A stretch of 64,000 bases of DNA, from the NCBI GenBank assembly GCA_027485235.1, contig JAIXRJ010000036.1:62001-126000 (forward strand), written 5' to 3'. Below are positions 36,401-45,148 of this stretch, piece after piece. The stretch is from Comamonadaceae bacterium (lineage in GTDB: Bacteria > Pseudomonadota > Gammaproteobacteria > Burkholderiales > Burkholderiaceae_C). Each line of letters starts with the position of its first letter. The stretch's first letter is position 1. Position numbers and translations under genes: made by a program. The notes beneath the pieces were generated by a model that was given only the letters and a program-made list of their open reading frames with translations, was not told the origin of the DNA and made no database searches.

Positions 36401-39400
36401 GAAGGTCCTGACGACCTTACCGAGCTTGCAGCCGAAGCCTTCTTGACGAACTGGGTCAACAACCAATTGGTGAGCGCTGGCAACCTGGTCGAGGTGCCTG
36501 ACGGCTCGGTCTTGATCGACCCCTTGGGTGAAGACGACAGCTTTATCTTGGTGGACGATGCCGGTCAAGAGGGTTTGCGCCAGTTTGTGCAGGCCATCGA
36601 ACTCACCAATGAAGCACCCCTCCCTCCTGGTGCTCTGGACGCCTTGATGGACCTCCTGAACGCAGATGGCTCCTTGACCCTGAACCTGAGCGAGTCTTTC
36701 CTTGACAGGATCGAGGGCTTTGATCCCGCCACGGTGACGGCCCATGTGAGCACTGCCATGACGGTGGCGCAGGCCACGGTCTTGGCCGAACACGGCCTGG
36801 ACATGGCCAACAACGTCGAATTCAAAATCGACGACTACTTCCAGAACATCACTTCGGGCACCAACAACCGCAATCAAGTCCAGATCTTGCAAAACGCGCA
36901 GGCGGACAAAGAAGACCGGTTCGAAGACATCCTCCCCGACAAATCTTCGCCATTCTCCTTCGTGTCCAACCCCGCCCCCGTGTTCACCTTCACGGGTGGT
37001 GCCGATGGCCTTTACGACCAGGGCGATGTGATCACCCTGTCTTGGCGTGGTCAAGACGTGTCCGGGGAGGATGCCGATGTGGTCAGCCTGAGCTTGACCG
37101 TGAGCGCCAGAGACGGCATGACCGGCGATGAGGTCGCCGAAGCCTTTGCCGACATGCTGTCGCTGGACGATGGGGACTTTACAGGCAACGTGTCGGACAA
37201 CACTTTGACGCTGTCGGGAGACTACGACATCTGGACCGATGTGAAAGCCACCGTCGAAGACGCCGCCAACATCATTGCCAATGGCACCGAAGTGGGCGAC
37301 GAAATGCAGTTTGGCGCGCCCGAATTGGGTGGTGTGCCACTGACCATTTTGGCCGGTGAGGGCGACGACGATATCGTCGCCGGTTATGGCCGTGACGTGA
37401 TCGTGGGCCAAGCTGGTGCCGACGAGATCGTGTTGACCACCCGCAGCCGTACAGGCAACTACAAAGACGAATTCGACACCATCGTCTACGAAACCGCTTT
37501 GGACGGCGCTGCTTACAAAGAAATCACTTTTGGTGGCTTCGACGCCAATGAAAGCGCCTACCGTGAAGGTGGCGTGATCTCGGTCAAAATCAACGACACC
37601 ACGGTCAGCTACACCATCACCAGCCAGGACGTGGCCACCTTCTTGACCAACGACTCCAGCGATGACATCGATGGGCGCGATCACGTCCTGCAGCAACTGG
37701 CTTACAAAATCGCCAGCGACGACAACTTGGACATTGGCGAAGACCAGGTCGACGTGATCGATGGTCAAGGCCTGCTGCGCATCCACACCCAAGGCTTTGG
37801 CGCCGATGCGCACGAGGAGTGGCTGGAGGGCCATGAAGCCGAATTGCGTGTCTCGGACCAGATCACCGTGACCTTCTCGAGCACCGACTCGGATTACTAC
37901 TCGGACGAGCATTCGGACAACTTCATCCAACTGGTGTTCACCGACAGCTACGGCACCGAGAAGACCTACACCCAGGCCATGATCGCGTCGCAAGACAAGG
38001 ACAAGGTCACGCAGTTCAACGTCAGCAACGATTCCGAAGTGACCTTCACCTTCTCGGCCGATGGTTCTGACGACACCTTTGACCGGGGCGATCAGGTCAC
38101 TTTGAGCTTCAATGTGGCCAGCCAGGACCATGTGTTCACCGTGACCTTGTCGGAAGACATGACCACCGACGAACTGGGTCAGTCTTTTGCCTACATGATC
38201 AGCTTGGACAGCGACTTGGGCGAAGACATTTCGGTCAGCTACGACGACAAGACCAACACCTTGACGGTGACGGGCGACATGCCAAGCGCTCCCATGTTTG
38301 GTATGTCTTACACCAATGGTTCCGGCGAAGATGACTATGCGTCTGCCGAATTCATAGTTGATGAAGTTACGAAAGCTGGCACTCTGCTTCTAGGAACTAT
38401 GGTTGGCCCTGATGGAGGTTCGGACACCGTCAATTTCACGTTGGACGCTGGGACCGATCCTAACTTTGACAACACCTTCTCACTGAGCTTCACCGAAGCA
38501 GGATCAGGTTTGTCTTGGGTCTATCAGGTGCCGACGAGCGGCAAGGACGTAGACGTCATTGGCAAAGACATGGTGGCCTCGGCCGATGCGGTGCTCAACG
38601 GCGCCGCGGGCTCGGACGACGACAAATACACCATCACCTACGACAGCAGCGACAACGTCTTCAGCATCGCGTCCATCAATCGTGAAGGTTCAGGCTTGTT
38701 CACCAGTGTGTCGGGTGAAGATGCCACGGGCATCGACAACGCCTACCACTTGGGTGATGCAGAAGCCACCGTGTCCGCACTGCGCGCCCAGTTGGCGGGT
38801 GCAACGGCGGGTGTACCGGGTCTGGGTGCGGACTACATTGTCAAGAGCAATGGCACGTCGATCACCATCCAGGCCACGGGCGACAAGTACGATGACGAAA
38901 CCTTTGACTTTGACGTCAATGAATACAGCATCACGGTGTATTCGGACGACGAGATCCTCGGTGTCCCGTACGCAGATGGGGTGGCGTACGACGCGTCTGC
39001 CGACGGTCTGTACTCTGAAACAACGGTCAACTTCACGGCGGACGACAGCGATTACAGCGCCGGTTCGACCATCAAGCTGACCACGGCGGGTGACGACGGC
39101 ATTGCGGGCAACTCGGACGACCTGGTCTTCTCCTACACCCTGACCAGTGCCGACATGGTGGGCGATTACTCGATCAACGCCATCACCCAACTGGTGGCGG
39201 TGATCAACAGCACCGATGACACCGGCTTTGACGCTGAAGTCAGTGGCGACGACATCGTCTTGACCCGCAACACCTTTGGCACAGAAAGCATCGATGTGAT
39301 CGAGGAAGGCACCTTTGTGCTGGGCAGCAGCCTGGACTCGCCTTACGAAGCGTCCCTGTCCTGGACAGAATCCGCCAGCACCTACGTGGTGGGCAACAAA

Positions 39401-40723
39401 ATGACCTTGTCGTTCACGGTGTTTGACCCCAGCACGGGCAGCAACGGTGAGTTCAGCTACAGCTACGACCTGACCTCTTTGGACACCAACGCAGAGCTGG
39501 CCTTGGCCAATTTTGCGACCTACTTGAACACCGAACTCAGCTCTGACGATCTGGACATCACGGTGTCGGTCGACGCGGTGGACAAGAACGTGTTGAACGT
39601 GGAAGGTGCGGCCAGCGGTCATCCAGTGCTTTGGAAATATGCCGAAAACGGTATCTTCGACCAGTCGGGCGATGAAGTGGGCGATTCTGTCTCCATCACC
39701 GACGGCAAAGGCGCCAACGCCAGTGGCCTGGCCTGGTGGGCAGAGTCTGCGGACGTGACCGAAGTTGGCGGTAAGGACGTCACCCTGCACTTCGACTACG
39801 GTTCCATCGACGTGTTTAAGGATGCCCACATCGGTGTGCAGATTGGCGACGAAGATTTCGACGTCGCCCTGAAGTTCACCGACCAGTCGTCTGAAACGGT
39901 CGATTGGAGTGCCACTTTGACCGACTTGATGAACCAGATCAACACAGCCAGCCTGGACATCACGGCGACCGTGGACACCGTGGACGGTGAAACCTTGGTG
40001 CTCAGCGGTGTTCAAAGCTTCAGCGATGCCGAGGGGTTTGCCACCAACCGCACCAGCTTCAGCAGCAGCACCGACATCGTGGTCGTGAACCGTGTGGAAC
40101 AAGACTTGGACATGGTCTCCGACGACGGGACGGACGGCGGCTTGACCTTGTTCGAGACCCGTACCGATACCGACCATGACGAGATCACCGGCTTCCAGCA
40201 GGAGATCGACGTGATCGCCTTTGACGGTGACTTGGCAGCGCGCATGGGCAACCGTGACGATGTGGACTTCGAATTTGTCACGACCGCCTACTCAGCCACA
40301 GGCAGCCTGGACATGGACCTTGACCTGGACTTGACCGGTGTGGTCTTGGTGAGCCGTACGGTGAACCGCGCCACCAGCTCCGATGTGGATGTCGATGACC
40401 TGACCTCGGCGGAAGATGTGGCCTCCTTGCTGAACGACATCTTCGACTTCGACGCGGGCTTGGACGGTGTGTTGAACACCACGGTGTTCAGCATCGTGGC
40501 GGCCGACAACAAGTACGAATCTGCGCTGTGGGTGCACACACAGGCCCACGACGAAGACGACACGGTGGAAGCCGAGGAGTTGACTTTGTTGGCGACGGTG
40601 TGCTTGGCCGAGGCCGATACCTTCGGTTCACGTGTCGATGTAAGGGACTTCTATGAGAGCGACTTTGCGATGACCCACCTGTTCCCAGCGAACGTGGTCT
40701 ATTCAGTGAACAACCCGGGTTAA
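33500..40723 (+). CDS. giant repeat-containing protein, probable type I secretion substrate (adhesin or S-layer-like)
   Basis: A 2407-residue, strongly acidic protein with very few Cys. It has no N-terminal signal peptide, as expected for type I secretion. Order: basic start; alanine-rich segment with AAAG at 97-100; Gly/Val/Leu-rich hydrophobic stretch near 110-137; predicted coiled coil with 61-residue repeats (195-515) and 77-residue repeats (about 555-775). Then come about eight related beta-rich modules of 80-100 residues (830-2170), each with Asp/Gly-rich loops. Three RTX-like nonapeptides (GEGDDDIVA, GYGRDVIVG, QAGADEIVL) lie near 1285-1311. The C-terminal ~180 residues probably hold the secretion signal. 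Divergence from a complete type I system supports export. Surface adhesin or S-layer are the likely roles. Confidence 0.82.
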   Translation: MAKKNRDSAITNAQQATQLAAAAPQANAAELQQMMDSIERLKARTAARKLKTDLQDGQDEQALSEGVAGEVVSDSGAPLQMAQASIAAPLVDMASSAAAGSAVSVAATSSVGTLVGGLGAGAVVGGLLGLGTLALATGNSAQSDVDALSETITAQALALKAEIDALKAADALTADDIATLREDLDALTVKVNTNDAAQTAALNAAKAALSAATTAVADALAAEVTARVAGDATNAAAVADAAADLATLTAAVDTKDAAQTAALNAAKAALSAATTAVADALTAEIAARTSGDTLNANSIAALRTDLNTLTTAVDTKDAAQTAALNAAKAALSAATTAVADALAAEVTARVAGDATNAAAVAEAAADLATLTAAVDTKDAAQTAALNAAKAALSAATTAVADALAAEVTARVAGDATNAAAVAEAAADLATLTAAVDTKDAAQTAALNAAKAALSAATTVVADALAAEIIARTAGDALNAADIATLRTDLNTLTTAVDTKDAAQTAALNAAKDALNAAITALSDELHADIEALSNDMDAALALKASAADLTALKDRFDTARAELTALQTAAGNSDAALDALSDALDQAKLDFQTALDNLASDLRGEISDLEDDMGRALDDKADASELATLKGRFDTARGELDALKILADGTRTDLDALSDALDQAKLDFQTALDNLASDLRDEIAALSDEMDIALAGKASAAEFLELKGRFDTARGELDDLKTLADGTQADLETLQAAFDEATEGYDAAIAAILARLDALEAQPDVWEAPALELTTRQIFESEAGNVDSSAIRAGTLSKAVSGASADVDNLGLGEDNDAVIASVKVPGIAVAYKFDAGEDGMFESGDVITLSLNYGAGEDSLKTFTYTLSEDVSDMDRLGEMVRDQMNSEGFFESNGMFTDVSYSSEDGELILTDSGPLFTPAMTAEREVSLAELESGFTVPEGMIYTSVSDKLALLGELMNFISSDGEGPDDLTELAAEAFLTNWVNNQLVSAGNLVEVPDGSVLIDPLGEDDSFILVDDAGQEGLRQFVQAIELTNEAPLPPGALDALMDLLNADGSLTLNLSESFLDRIEGFDPATVTAHVSTAMTVAQATVLAEHGLDMANNVEFKIDDYFQNITSGTNNRNQVQILQNAQADKEDRFEDILPDKSSPFSFVSNPAPVFTFTGGADGLYDQGDVITLSWRGQDVSGEDADVVSLSLTVSARDGMTGDEVAEAFADMLSLDDGDFTGNVSDNTLTLSGDYDIWTDVKATVEDAANIIANGTEVGDEMQFGAPELGGVPLTILAGEGDDDIVAGYGRDVIVGQAGADEIVLTTRSRTGNYKDEFDTIVYETALDGAAYKEITFGGFDANESAYREGGVISVKINDTTVSYTITSQDVATFLTNDSSDDIDGRDHVLQQLAYKIASDDNLDIGEDQVDVIDGQGLLRIHTQGFGADAHEEWLEGHEAELRVSDQITVTFSSTDSDYYSDEHSDNFIQLVFTDSYGTEKTYTQAMIASQDKDKVTQFNVSNDSEVTFTFSADGSDDTFDRGDQVTLSFNVASQDHVFTVTLSEDMTTDELGQSFAYMISLDSDLGEDISVSYDDKTNTLTVTGDMPSAPMFGMSYTNGSGEDDYASAEFIVDEVTKAGTLLLGTMVGPDGGSDTVNFTLDAGTDPNFDNTFSLSFTEAGSGLSWVYQVPTSGKDVDVIGKDMVASADAVLNGAAGSDDDKYTITYDSSDNVFSIASINREGSGLFTSVSGEDATGIDNAYHLGDAEATVSALRAQLAGATAGVPGLGADYIVKSNGTSITIQATGDKYDDETFDFDVNEYSITVYSDDEILGVPYADGVAYDASADGLYSETTVNFTADDSDYSAGSTIKLTTAGDDGIAGNSDDLVFSYTLTSADMVGDYSINAITQLVAVINSTDDTGFDAEVSGDDIVLTRNTFGTESIDVIEEGTFVLGSSLDSPYEASLSWTESASTYVVGNKMTLSFTVFDPSTGSNGEFSYSYDLTSLDTNAELALANFATYLNTELSSDDLDITVSVDAVDKNVLNVEGAASGHPVLWKYAENGIFDQSGDEVGDSVSITDGKGANASGLAWWAESADVTEVGGKDVTLHFDYGSIDVFKDAHIGVQIGDEDFDVALKFTDQSSETVDWSATLTDLMNQINTASLDITATVDTVDGETLVLSGVQSFSDAEGFATNRTSFSSSTDIVVVNRVEQDLDMVSDDGTDGGLTLFETRTDTDHDEITGFQQEIDVIAFDGDLAARMGNRDDVDFEFVTTAYSATGSLDMDLDLDLTGVVLVSRTVNRATSSDVDVDDLTSAEDVASLLNDIFDFDAGLDGVLNTTVFSIVAADNKYESALWVHTQAHDEDDTVEAEELTLLATVCLAEADTFGSRVDVRDFYESDFAMTHLFPANVVYSVNNPG
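34082..35045 (+). repeat. 183-bp tandem repeats inside the giant gene
   Basis: The motif GACGC(A/C)GCACAAACTGCC recurs at 34082, 34265, 34448, 34631, 34814 and 34997, exactly 183 bases (61 codons) apart. There are five full units and one partial. Units 3 and 4 are almost identical at the DNA level; the second and fifth units carry a different second half. Such repeats invite recombination and length variation. Confidence 0.95.
35161..35850 (+). repeat. 231-bp tandem repeats inside the giant gene
   Basis: CCGTTTCGACACCGCCCG occurs at 35161, 35392 and 35623, 231 bases (77 codons) apart. The unit equals eleven heptads, in agreement with a coiled-coil rod. The third unit decays towards its end. 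Confidence 0.9.
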
Positions 40724-40742
40724 TCGGGCTTGGCCTCTGATG

Positions 40743-40783
40743 CCGTCTGGGGCAGCTTCGGTTGCCCCAGACGGTTTTTTTTT
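40743..40783 (+). terminator. Rho-independent terminator after the giant gene
   Basis: A perfect 12-base-pair stem, CCGTCTGGGGCA (40743-40754) with TGCCCCAGACGG (40763-40774), closes an eight-base loop. It is followed by nine T residues. It lies 20 bases after the stop and insulates the next operon. Confidence 0.97.
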
Positions 40784-40861
40784 AGGGTGTGCAAACCCAA
40801 GCCCTTGGCGTCGCGAAGCGGCAGGGTGATGCAAAGGGGTGATTCAGGGCATGGACATACG

Positions 40862-42592
40862 ATGATGGGGCACAAGCCGCACACGGCACTGGGGGCAACA
40901 GGAGAGGGCTGGTGGGTCGAAGCCCTGCAGCACCACGCCCGCCATCAAGCCGATCGCGTGGCGCTGATTGTTCTGCAGGATGGCGTGCAGGAGTCGGATC
41001 GGCTCAGCTATGCGCAGTTGGATCTGCAGCTCAGGAGCATGGCCGCGCATTTGCAGGGTCTGGGCTTGCAGGGTCAGCGGCTCTTGGTGGCACAGCCCTC
41101 GGGGCTGGCATTTGTCACGGTGTTTTTGGCGTGTTTGTACGCGGGTGTCATCCCCGTGTGTGTGCCCGACCCGAGCAAGGGCCGTTGGTCGGAGCAGGTG
41201 CTGGCCATCGCCGCCGACTGTCAGGCCAGCGCCATCGCCGCGCCCGCCGATTGGCCGGCTTTGGCTTTGCCCCGGGTGGACACCGTGCCCAGTTCGGTGG
41301 CATTGGCCGCCCAGTGGCTTGCGCCCGCAGTGACGGGCGAAACCCTGGCTTATGTGCAGTACACCTCTGGCTCGACCTCGGCGCCCAAAGGGGTCATGGT
41401 GACGTTTGGCAACTTGCTGGCCAACCAGCGCATGATTGCTGAGGCGCAACAGTTGGGCCCCGACGAGGTGTCGCTCAACTGGCTGCCCACCTACCATGAC
41501 ATGGGGCTGGTGGGCGGTTTGTTGCAGCCTTTGTGGATCGGCGCCACCTTGGTGATGATGCCGCCCCTGCACATGCTGGCCCGCCCTGCGCGCTGGTTGC
41601 AGGCCATCCACCGTTACCGGGTGACGGCGACGGGTGGCCCCAATTTTGCCTACCAGACCTGTGTGGACCGCATCCGTGATGAGCAAATGGCGGGGCTGGA
41701 TTTGTCCTGTTGGCGCTTGGCCTTTGTGGGTGCCGAGCCGGTCAAGATGGCCACCTTGCAAGCCTTTTCAGACAAGTTTGCGAGCGCAGGCTTCAAGGCG
41801 CAGGCTTTCTACCCCTGTTACGGCATGGCGGAGCTGGTCTTGTTTGCCAGTGGCCCGGTGGCTGGAGAGGGGGCCCAAGAGCGCAGCTTGACCGTGGACG
41901 GCAAGCCCCGTGTGGCCACGTCTTGTGGCCGTGTTTGGGGGGCATCGCGTTTGCTGATCGTCGATCCCATCAGCGCTTGCCCCGTGGCAGCGGGTCAATC
42001 CGGTGAGATCTGGATTGCGGGCGAGCATGTGGCCTCAGGCTATTGGGGCCAAGCCGACTTGAGCCGTGAACGGTTTCAGGCGCGTGTGCAGGGTGGGGAT
42101 TCGACCCCCTTTTTGCGCACGCGGGATGCCGGTGTGTGGCTGGACGGTGCGCTGCATGTGCTGGGCCGTTTGGACGATGTGGTGGTGGTGCGCGGCGTGA
42201 ACCACCATGCCGAGGATCTGGAGTCGAGGGTGCAGGCGCTGGACCCGGGCATTGTCTTGGTGGTGGTGTTTTCGGTGGACCGAATAGACCCAATAGAACC
42301 AATAGACCTGATGGGCCCAATAGACCCGACGGGCCCCGGTCACTGGGTGGTGGCCCTTGAAATGCGGCATGCCCAGGAAGCCCGCCAGGATCTGAAAGTA
42401 CAGGTGTCGGCGCTGATGACCCAAGAGGCCGGCATACGACCGGATAATGTGCTGCTGTTGCGGCCGGGGACGGTTTACAAAACCTCCAGCGGTAAACCGC
42501 GTCGCCGTGTGTGTGCACAGGCGTATGCCCTGGGCCAATGGCCCGAGGCGTCTTCGCTCTGGGCTGAAAATGAGCATGAAGGGATTGCATGA
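40862..42592 (+). CDS. fatty acyl-AMP ligase (FAAL)-like adenylating enzyme
   Basis: A 576-residue ANL-superfamily enzyme. The AMP-binding core has YVQYTSGSTSAPKGVMVTFG, then LNWLPTYHDMGLVGGLLQPL and ATGGPNFAYQTCVDRI. Next come FYPCYGMAELVLF and the C-terminal YKTSSGKPRR catalytic lysine region. HDMGLVGGLLQPL and GPNFAY are typical of FAAL, which activates fatty acids as acyl-AMP and loads them on an ACP instead of CoA. A likely acceptor is the ACP at 43835. Residues 474-492 form an inserted Pro/Ile/Asp repeat encoded by six 9-base units. ATG 40862 (or 40865) was chosen as it matches the family N-terminus and lies past the terminator. Confidence 0.9.
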   Translation: MMGHKPHTALGATGEGWWVEALQHHARHQADRVALIVLQDGVQESDRLSYAQLDLQLRSMAAHLQGLGLQGQRLLVAQPSGLAFVTVFLACLYAGVIPVCVPDPSKGRWSEQVLAIAADCQASAIAAPADWPALALPRVDTVPSSVALAAQWLAPAVTGETLAYVQYTSGSTSAPKGVMVTFGNLLANQRMIAEAQQLGPDEVSLNWLPTYHDMGLVGGLLQPLWIGATLVMMPPLHMLARPARWLQAIHRYRVTATGGPNFAYQTCVDRIRDEQMAGLDLSCWRLAFVGAEPVKMATLQAFSDKFASAGFKAQAFYPCYGMAELVLFASGPVAGEGAQERSLTVDGKPRVATSCGRVWGASRLLIVDPISACPVAAGQSGEIWIAGEHVASGYWGQADLSRERFQARVQGGDSTPFLRTRDAGVWLDGALHVLGRLDDVVVVRGVNHHAEDLESRVQALDPGIVLVVVFSVDRIDPIEPIDLMGPIDPTGPGHWVVALEMRHAQEARQDLKVQVSALMTQEAGIRPDNVLLLRPGTVYKTSSGKPRRRVCAQAYALGQWPEASSLWAENEHEGIA

Positions 42593-43848
42593 TGGATAGG
42601 AACCAAAGGTCTCAGGGCTTAGACCCCGCGCCAGACAATGCCGTGGAAGACGGGCAGTTGTTTGACCCCTACGACATGCACTGGATGACCGATCCTTACC
42701 CTGTGTACGCGCAATTGCAGCGCATCGGGCCAGTGATCTGGTCGTCCCGGGCCAAAGCCTGGCTGGTCACAGGCCATGCGCAGGTGCGAGAGGCTTTGCG
42801 CGACAAATCAATATGGCCCAACGATTTGGCCGAATTTATTCAGGCCCTGTCGGACAGGGCGAACAAGCCCTTGCCCCATTTGGTCAGTGCGCTGAAGTCC
42901 ATTTTGTTTTTTCAACATGGCGCAGGCCATGCCGAGGGACGTCGCATGCTGGTGCAGGTGATCAATGGCCGTTCCCTGGATGACTTGGTGCCCGACATGC
43001 ACGCGGTGGCCCAAGACCTGTTGGGCCCTGTCCGCAACGCGGGCCGCATGGATGTGGTGCACGAGTTTTCTGACTTGATGCCGCATTTGGTGATGGGGCG
43101 GTGGTTGGGGGTCGGGGCTGAGGATGTGCGCCTGATGGCCCGCTCCATCACCGGCTTCATGGTGGTGTTCAACCGGGGTTGCCCGATGCGGGAGTTGGAG
43201 CATTACAACGAACGTTTGGGGGTTTGCCTGAAGGTTCTGGAACGGGTGATTCAAGAGCGCCGTCCAACGCTGACCGACGATGGCATCAGCCGCCTCATCC
43301 AGTTGGGCGATGCTGACGGGCTGGACGACGCCGAATTGGCCGCGCGTTGTTTGTTCCAGTTTTTGGCGGGCAGTGAAACCTCGGCCACGTTCACCGCGCA
43401 TGCCGTTCGTTTGTTGTTGTCGCATCCCGAGGAGCTGGCCAAGCTGCGCTCGGGTCAAGTGACGATGGCGCAAGCGGTGGATGAATTGCTGCGCTTTGAA
43501 AGCCCGGTCCAGCAGACGGTTCGTTATGCCAGCGAAGACCGGGTGCTGGGGGACCAGCAGATCCGGGCCGGTGATCAGATGATCTTGATGATTTCGGCGG
43601 CCAACCGGGACCCGCGGGTCTTTGCCGCGCCCGAGCGTTTGCAGTTGGACCGCGAGGCGGGCGCCCACCTGGCTTTTGCGGCGGGCACACACCATTGCAT
43701 TGGTGAGCGTCTGGCGCGCTTGGAGGCCGGCGTGGCCTTGGCCCATTTTCTCGAGTTGCCAGAGATGCAGCTGGCGGCGGATCAGCCGGGCTGCTGGTCG
43801 GCGCATGTGATGCGACGTTTGAAAGGGTTGAACATTGAGCGCGTTTGA
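42589..43848 (+). CDS. cytochrome P450
   Basis: A 419-residue bacterial P450. The I-helix oxygen-activating motif is AGSETSATF and the K-helix ExxR is ELLRFESPVQQTVR. The heme loop is FAAGTHHCIGERLARLE with Cys370 as axial ligand. No signal or membrane anchor is present, so it is a soluble class I enzyme that needs an external ferredoxin and reductase; none is encoded here. ATG 42589 overlaps the FAAL stop. Lying between an acyl ligase and an ACP, it probably hydroxylates or otherwise oxidises an ACP-bound acyl chain; that is inference. Confidence 0.93.
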   Translation: MMDRNQRSQGLDPAPDNAVEDGQLFDPYDMHWMTDPYPVYAQLQRIGPVIWSSRAKAWLVTGHAQVREALRDKSIWPNDLAEFIQALSDRANKPLPHLVSALKSILFFQHGAGHAEGRRMLVQVINGRSLDDLVPDMHAVAQDLLGPVRNAGRMDVVHEFSDLMPHLVMGRWLGVGAEDVRLMARSITGFMVVFNRGCPMRELEHYNERLGVCLKVLERVIQERRPTLTDDGISRLIQLGDADGLDDAELAARCLFQFLAGSETSATFTAHAVRLLLSHPEELAKLRSGQVTMAQAVDELLRFESPVQQTVRYASEDRVLGDQQIRAGDQMILMISAANRDPRVFAAPERLQLDREAGAHLAFAAGTHHCIGERLARLEAGVALAHFLELPEMQLAADQPGCWSAHVMRRLKGLNIERV

Positions 43849-44131
43849 ACACCGTCGGCCTGAAGGGGCCGCAAGCCTGTCGGAGGCCCAGCTTTTGAAA
43901 TGGTTCCATGACTTCTTGTGCCAACGCTTGGGCACGCCGCCCGAGGGCTATTCGCAGGAGACGCCTTTTTCATCGATGGGTCTCGACTCCATGGACGCCG
44001 TCATCATGGCGGGGCACCTGGAGGAGGCCATGGGCCGAACCGTGGACCCGGAAATCTTTTTGACACGCCGTTGCCTGGGCGAGGTGATGGACACTTTGCA
44101 GCAACGTGGTTTTCTGGTTCGGGGCGTTTGA
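43835..44131 (+). CDS. acyl carrier protein
   Basis: A 98-residue carrier protein with the modification site Ser52 in GLDSMDAV. An extra ~14-residue N-terminal extension precedes the four-helix core. It overlaps the P450 gene by 14 bases and the next gene by 1 base (TGATG), so it is part of a tightly packed operon. It is the expected acceptor of the FAAL product and the platform for the P450. Confidence 0.9.
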   Translation: MSAFEHRRPEGAASLSEAQLLKWFHDFLCQRLGTPPEGYSQETPFSSMGLDSMDAVIMAGHLEEAMGRTVDPEIFLTRRCLGEVMDTLQQRGFLVRGV

Positions 44132-45123
44132 TGGCCAAGAAGCTTGTCTTGCCGGGTTTGCGGCCAATGGAGGCTGTGGACTCGCAGTCGCCAGCCCAGC
44201 GCCTTGAACTGGGCTTGGCCTTGAGTGCGGCGGGCCTGCTCAGCGCGGCGCAAAAGGTGTTGCAGGCCCTGGTGGACCACGCTGAATGTCGCGAGGCGGC
44301 CAGACGTGAATTGCTGATCATCGATTACACCCAGAGCAGTGGTTTGCTGGAGGAGATAGCGCCCCTGTGTACGGAGCACCGGGCGCAAGAAAAATTGCTG
44401 GACAGTTTGCGCCTCGAGCCAACGCCTGACACCCGATGGTTGGCTGTGGATGCCCTGGTTTGGAAAAAGGGCGGGCATGGGCGGACCTTGTTTTTCTTCA
44501 CGGGCACGGCACGGCGCAATTTGCCCCGCATGGCCATGTTGCAACGCAGTTTCAAGGGCTTGGGGTGCAACATTGTCTATGTCCGGGACCATCAGAAGCT
44601 GTGGCACATGGCGGGCTTGTCGGGCATGCCCTCCAAAAATCCGCATGACATGAGCCGGGAGTTGTTGGCCCTGCACACAGTCTTGGGCGGTGGCGATGTG
44701 CTCACGGCGGGCTCGTCGGTGGGCGCCTATGCGGCTTTGCGTTTTGGACTGCACCTGAAAGCCAAAGGGGTGTTGGGCTTCAGTGCCTTCACCGACATTG
44801 CTTTGACCCCACAACAACTGGTGGACTACCCGGCGCTGCAGGGTTTGTACGACCATGACCCGACGCTGGCAGAGGACCTGCTGCCCTTGTATGCCCAAGC
44901 CGCACAGGCCGCACAGGCCCCCCATGTGGAACTTTGTTATGGTGCGGCCCACGAAAGGGATGCGCGGCATGCCACGCATCTGTCGGGGCTGCCCAGGGTC
45001 CGGCTGCACCCGGTGGCAGACCTGGCGGAACACGATACCGTCAAGTATTTTCAGGGCGCTGGCCAGTTGCCAGCGCTGATGTCGCAATTTGTTCAATCCG
45101 CTTGTTCATCCGTCCAGGTTTGA
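44131..45123 (+). CDS. alpha/beta-hydrolase-like protein, unassigned
   Basis: A 330-residue protein. Residues ~15-85 are helical (RLELGLALSAAGLLSAAQKV) and may be a TPR-like cap. The remainder has an alpha/beta-hydrolase layout with a nucleophile elbow GSSVGAYAALRF. A late Asp/His pair is plausible (HPVADLAEHDTVKYF). ATG 44131 overlaps the ACP stop. It could be an acyl-ACP thioesterase or acyltransferase releasing the product. I do not recognise a named family. Confidence 0.65.
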   Translation: MAKKLVLPGLRPMEAVDSQSPAQRLELGLALSAAGLLSAAQKVLQALVDHAECREAARRELLIIDYTQSSGLLEEIAPLCTEHRAQEKLLDSLRLEPTPDTRWLAVDALVWKKGGHGRTLFFFTGTARRNLPRMAMLQRSFKGLGCNIVYVRDHQKLWHMAGLSGMPSKNPHDMSRELLALHTVLGGGDVLTAGSSVGAYAALRFGLHLKAKGVLGFSAFTDIALTPQQLVDYPALQGLYDHDPTLAEDLLPLYAQAAQAAQAPHVELCYGAAHERDARHATHLSGLPRVRLHPVADLAEHDTVKYFQGAGQLPALMSQFVQSACSSVQV

Positions 45124-45148
45124 GCTGGTTTTTACCCAGGAGTTTTTT

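Noticed and set aside
36161-38131. 656-codon open frame antisense to the giant gene
   Set aside because: A shadow of the Asp/Gly-rich repeated coding sequence; no domain can be seen in it.
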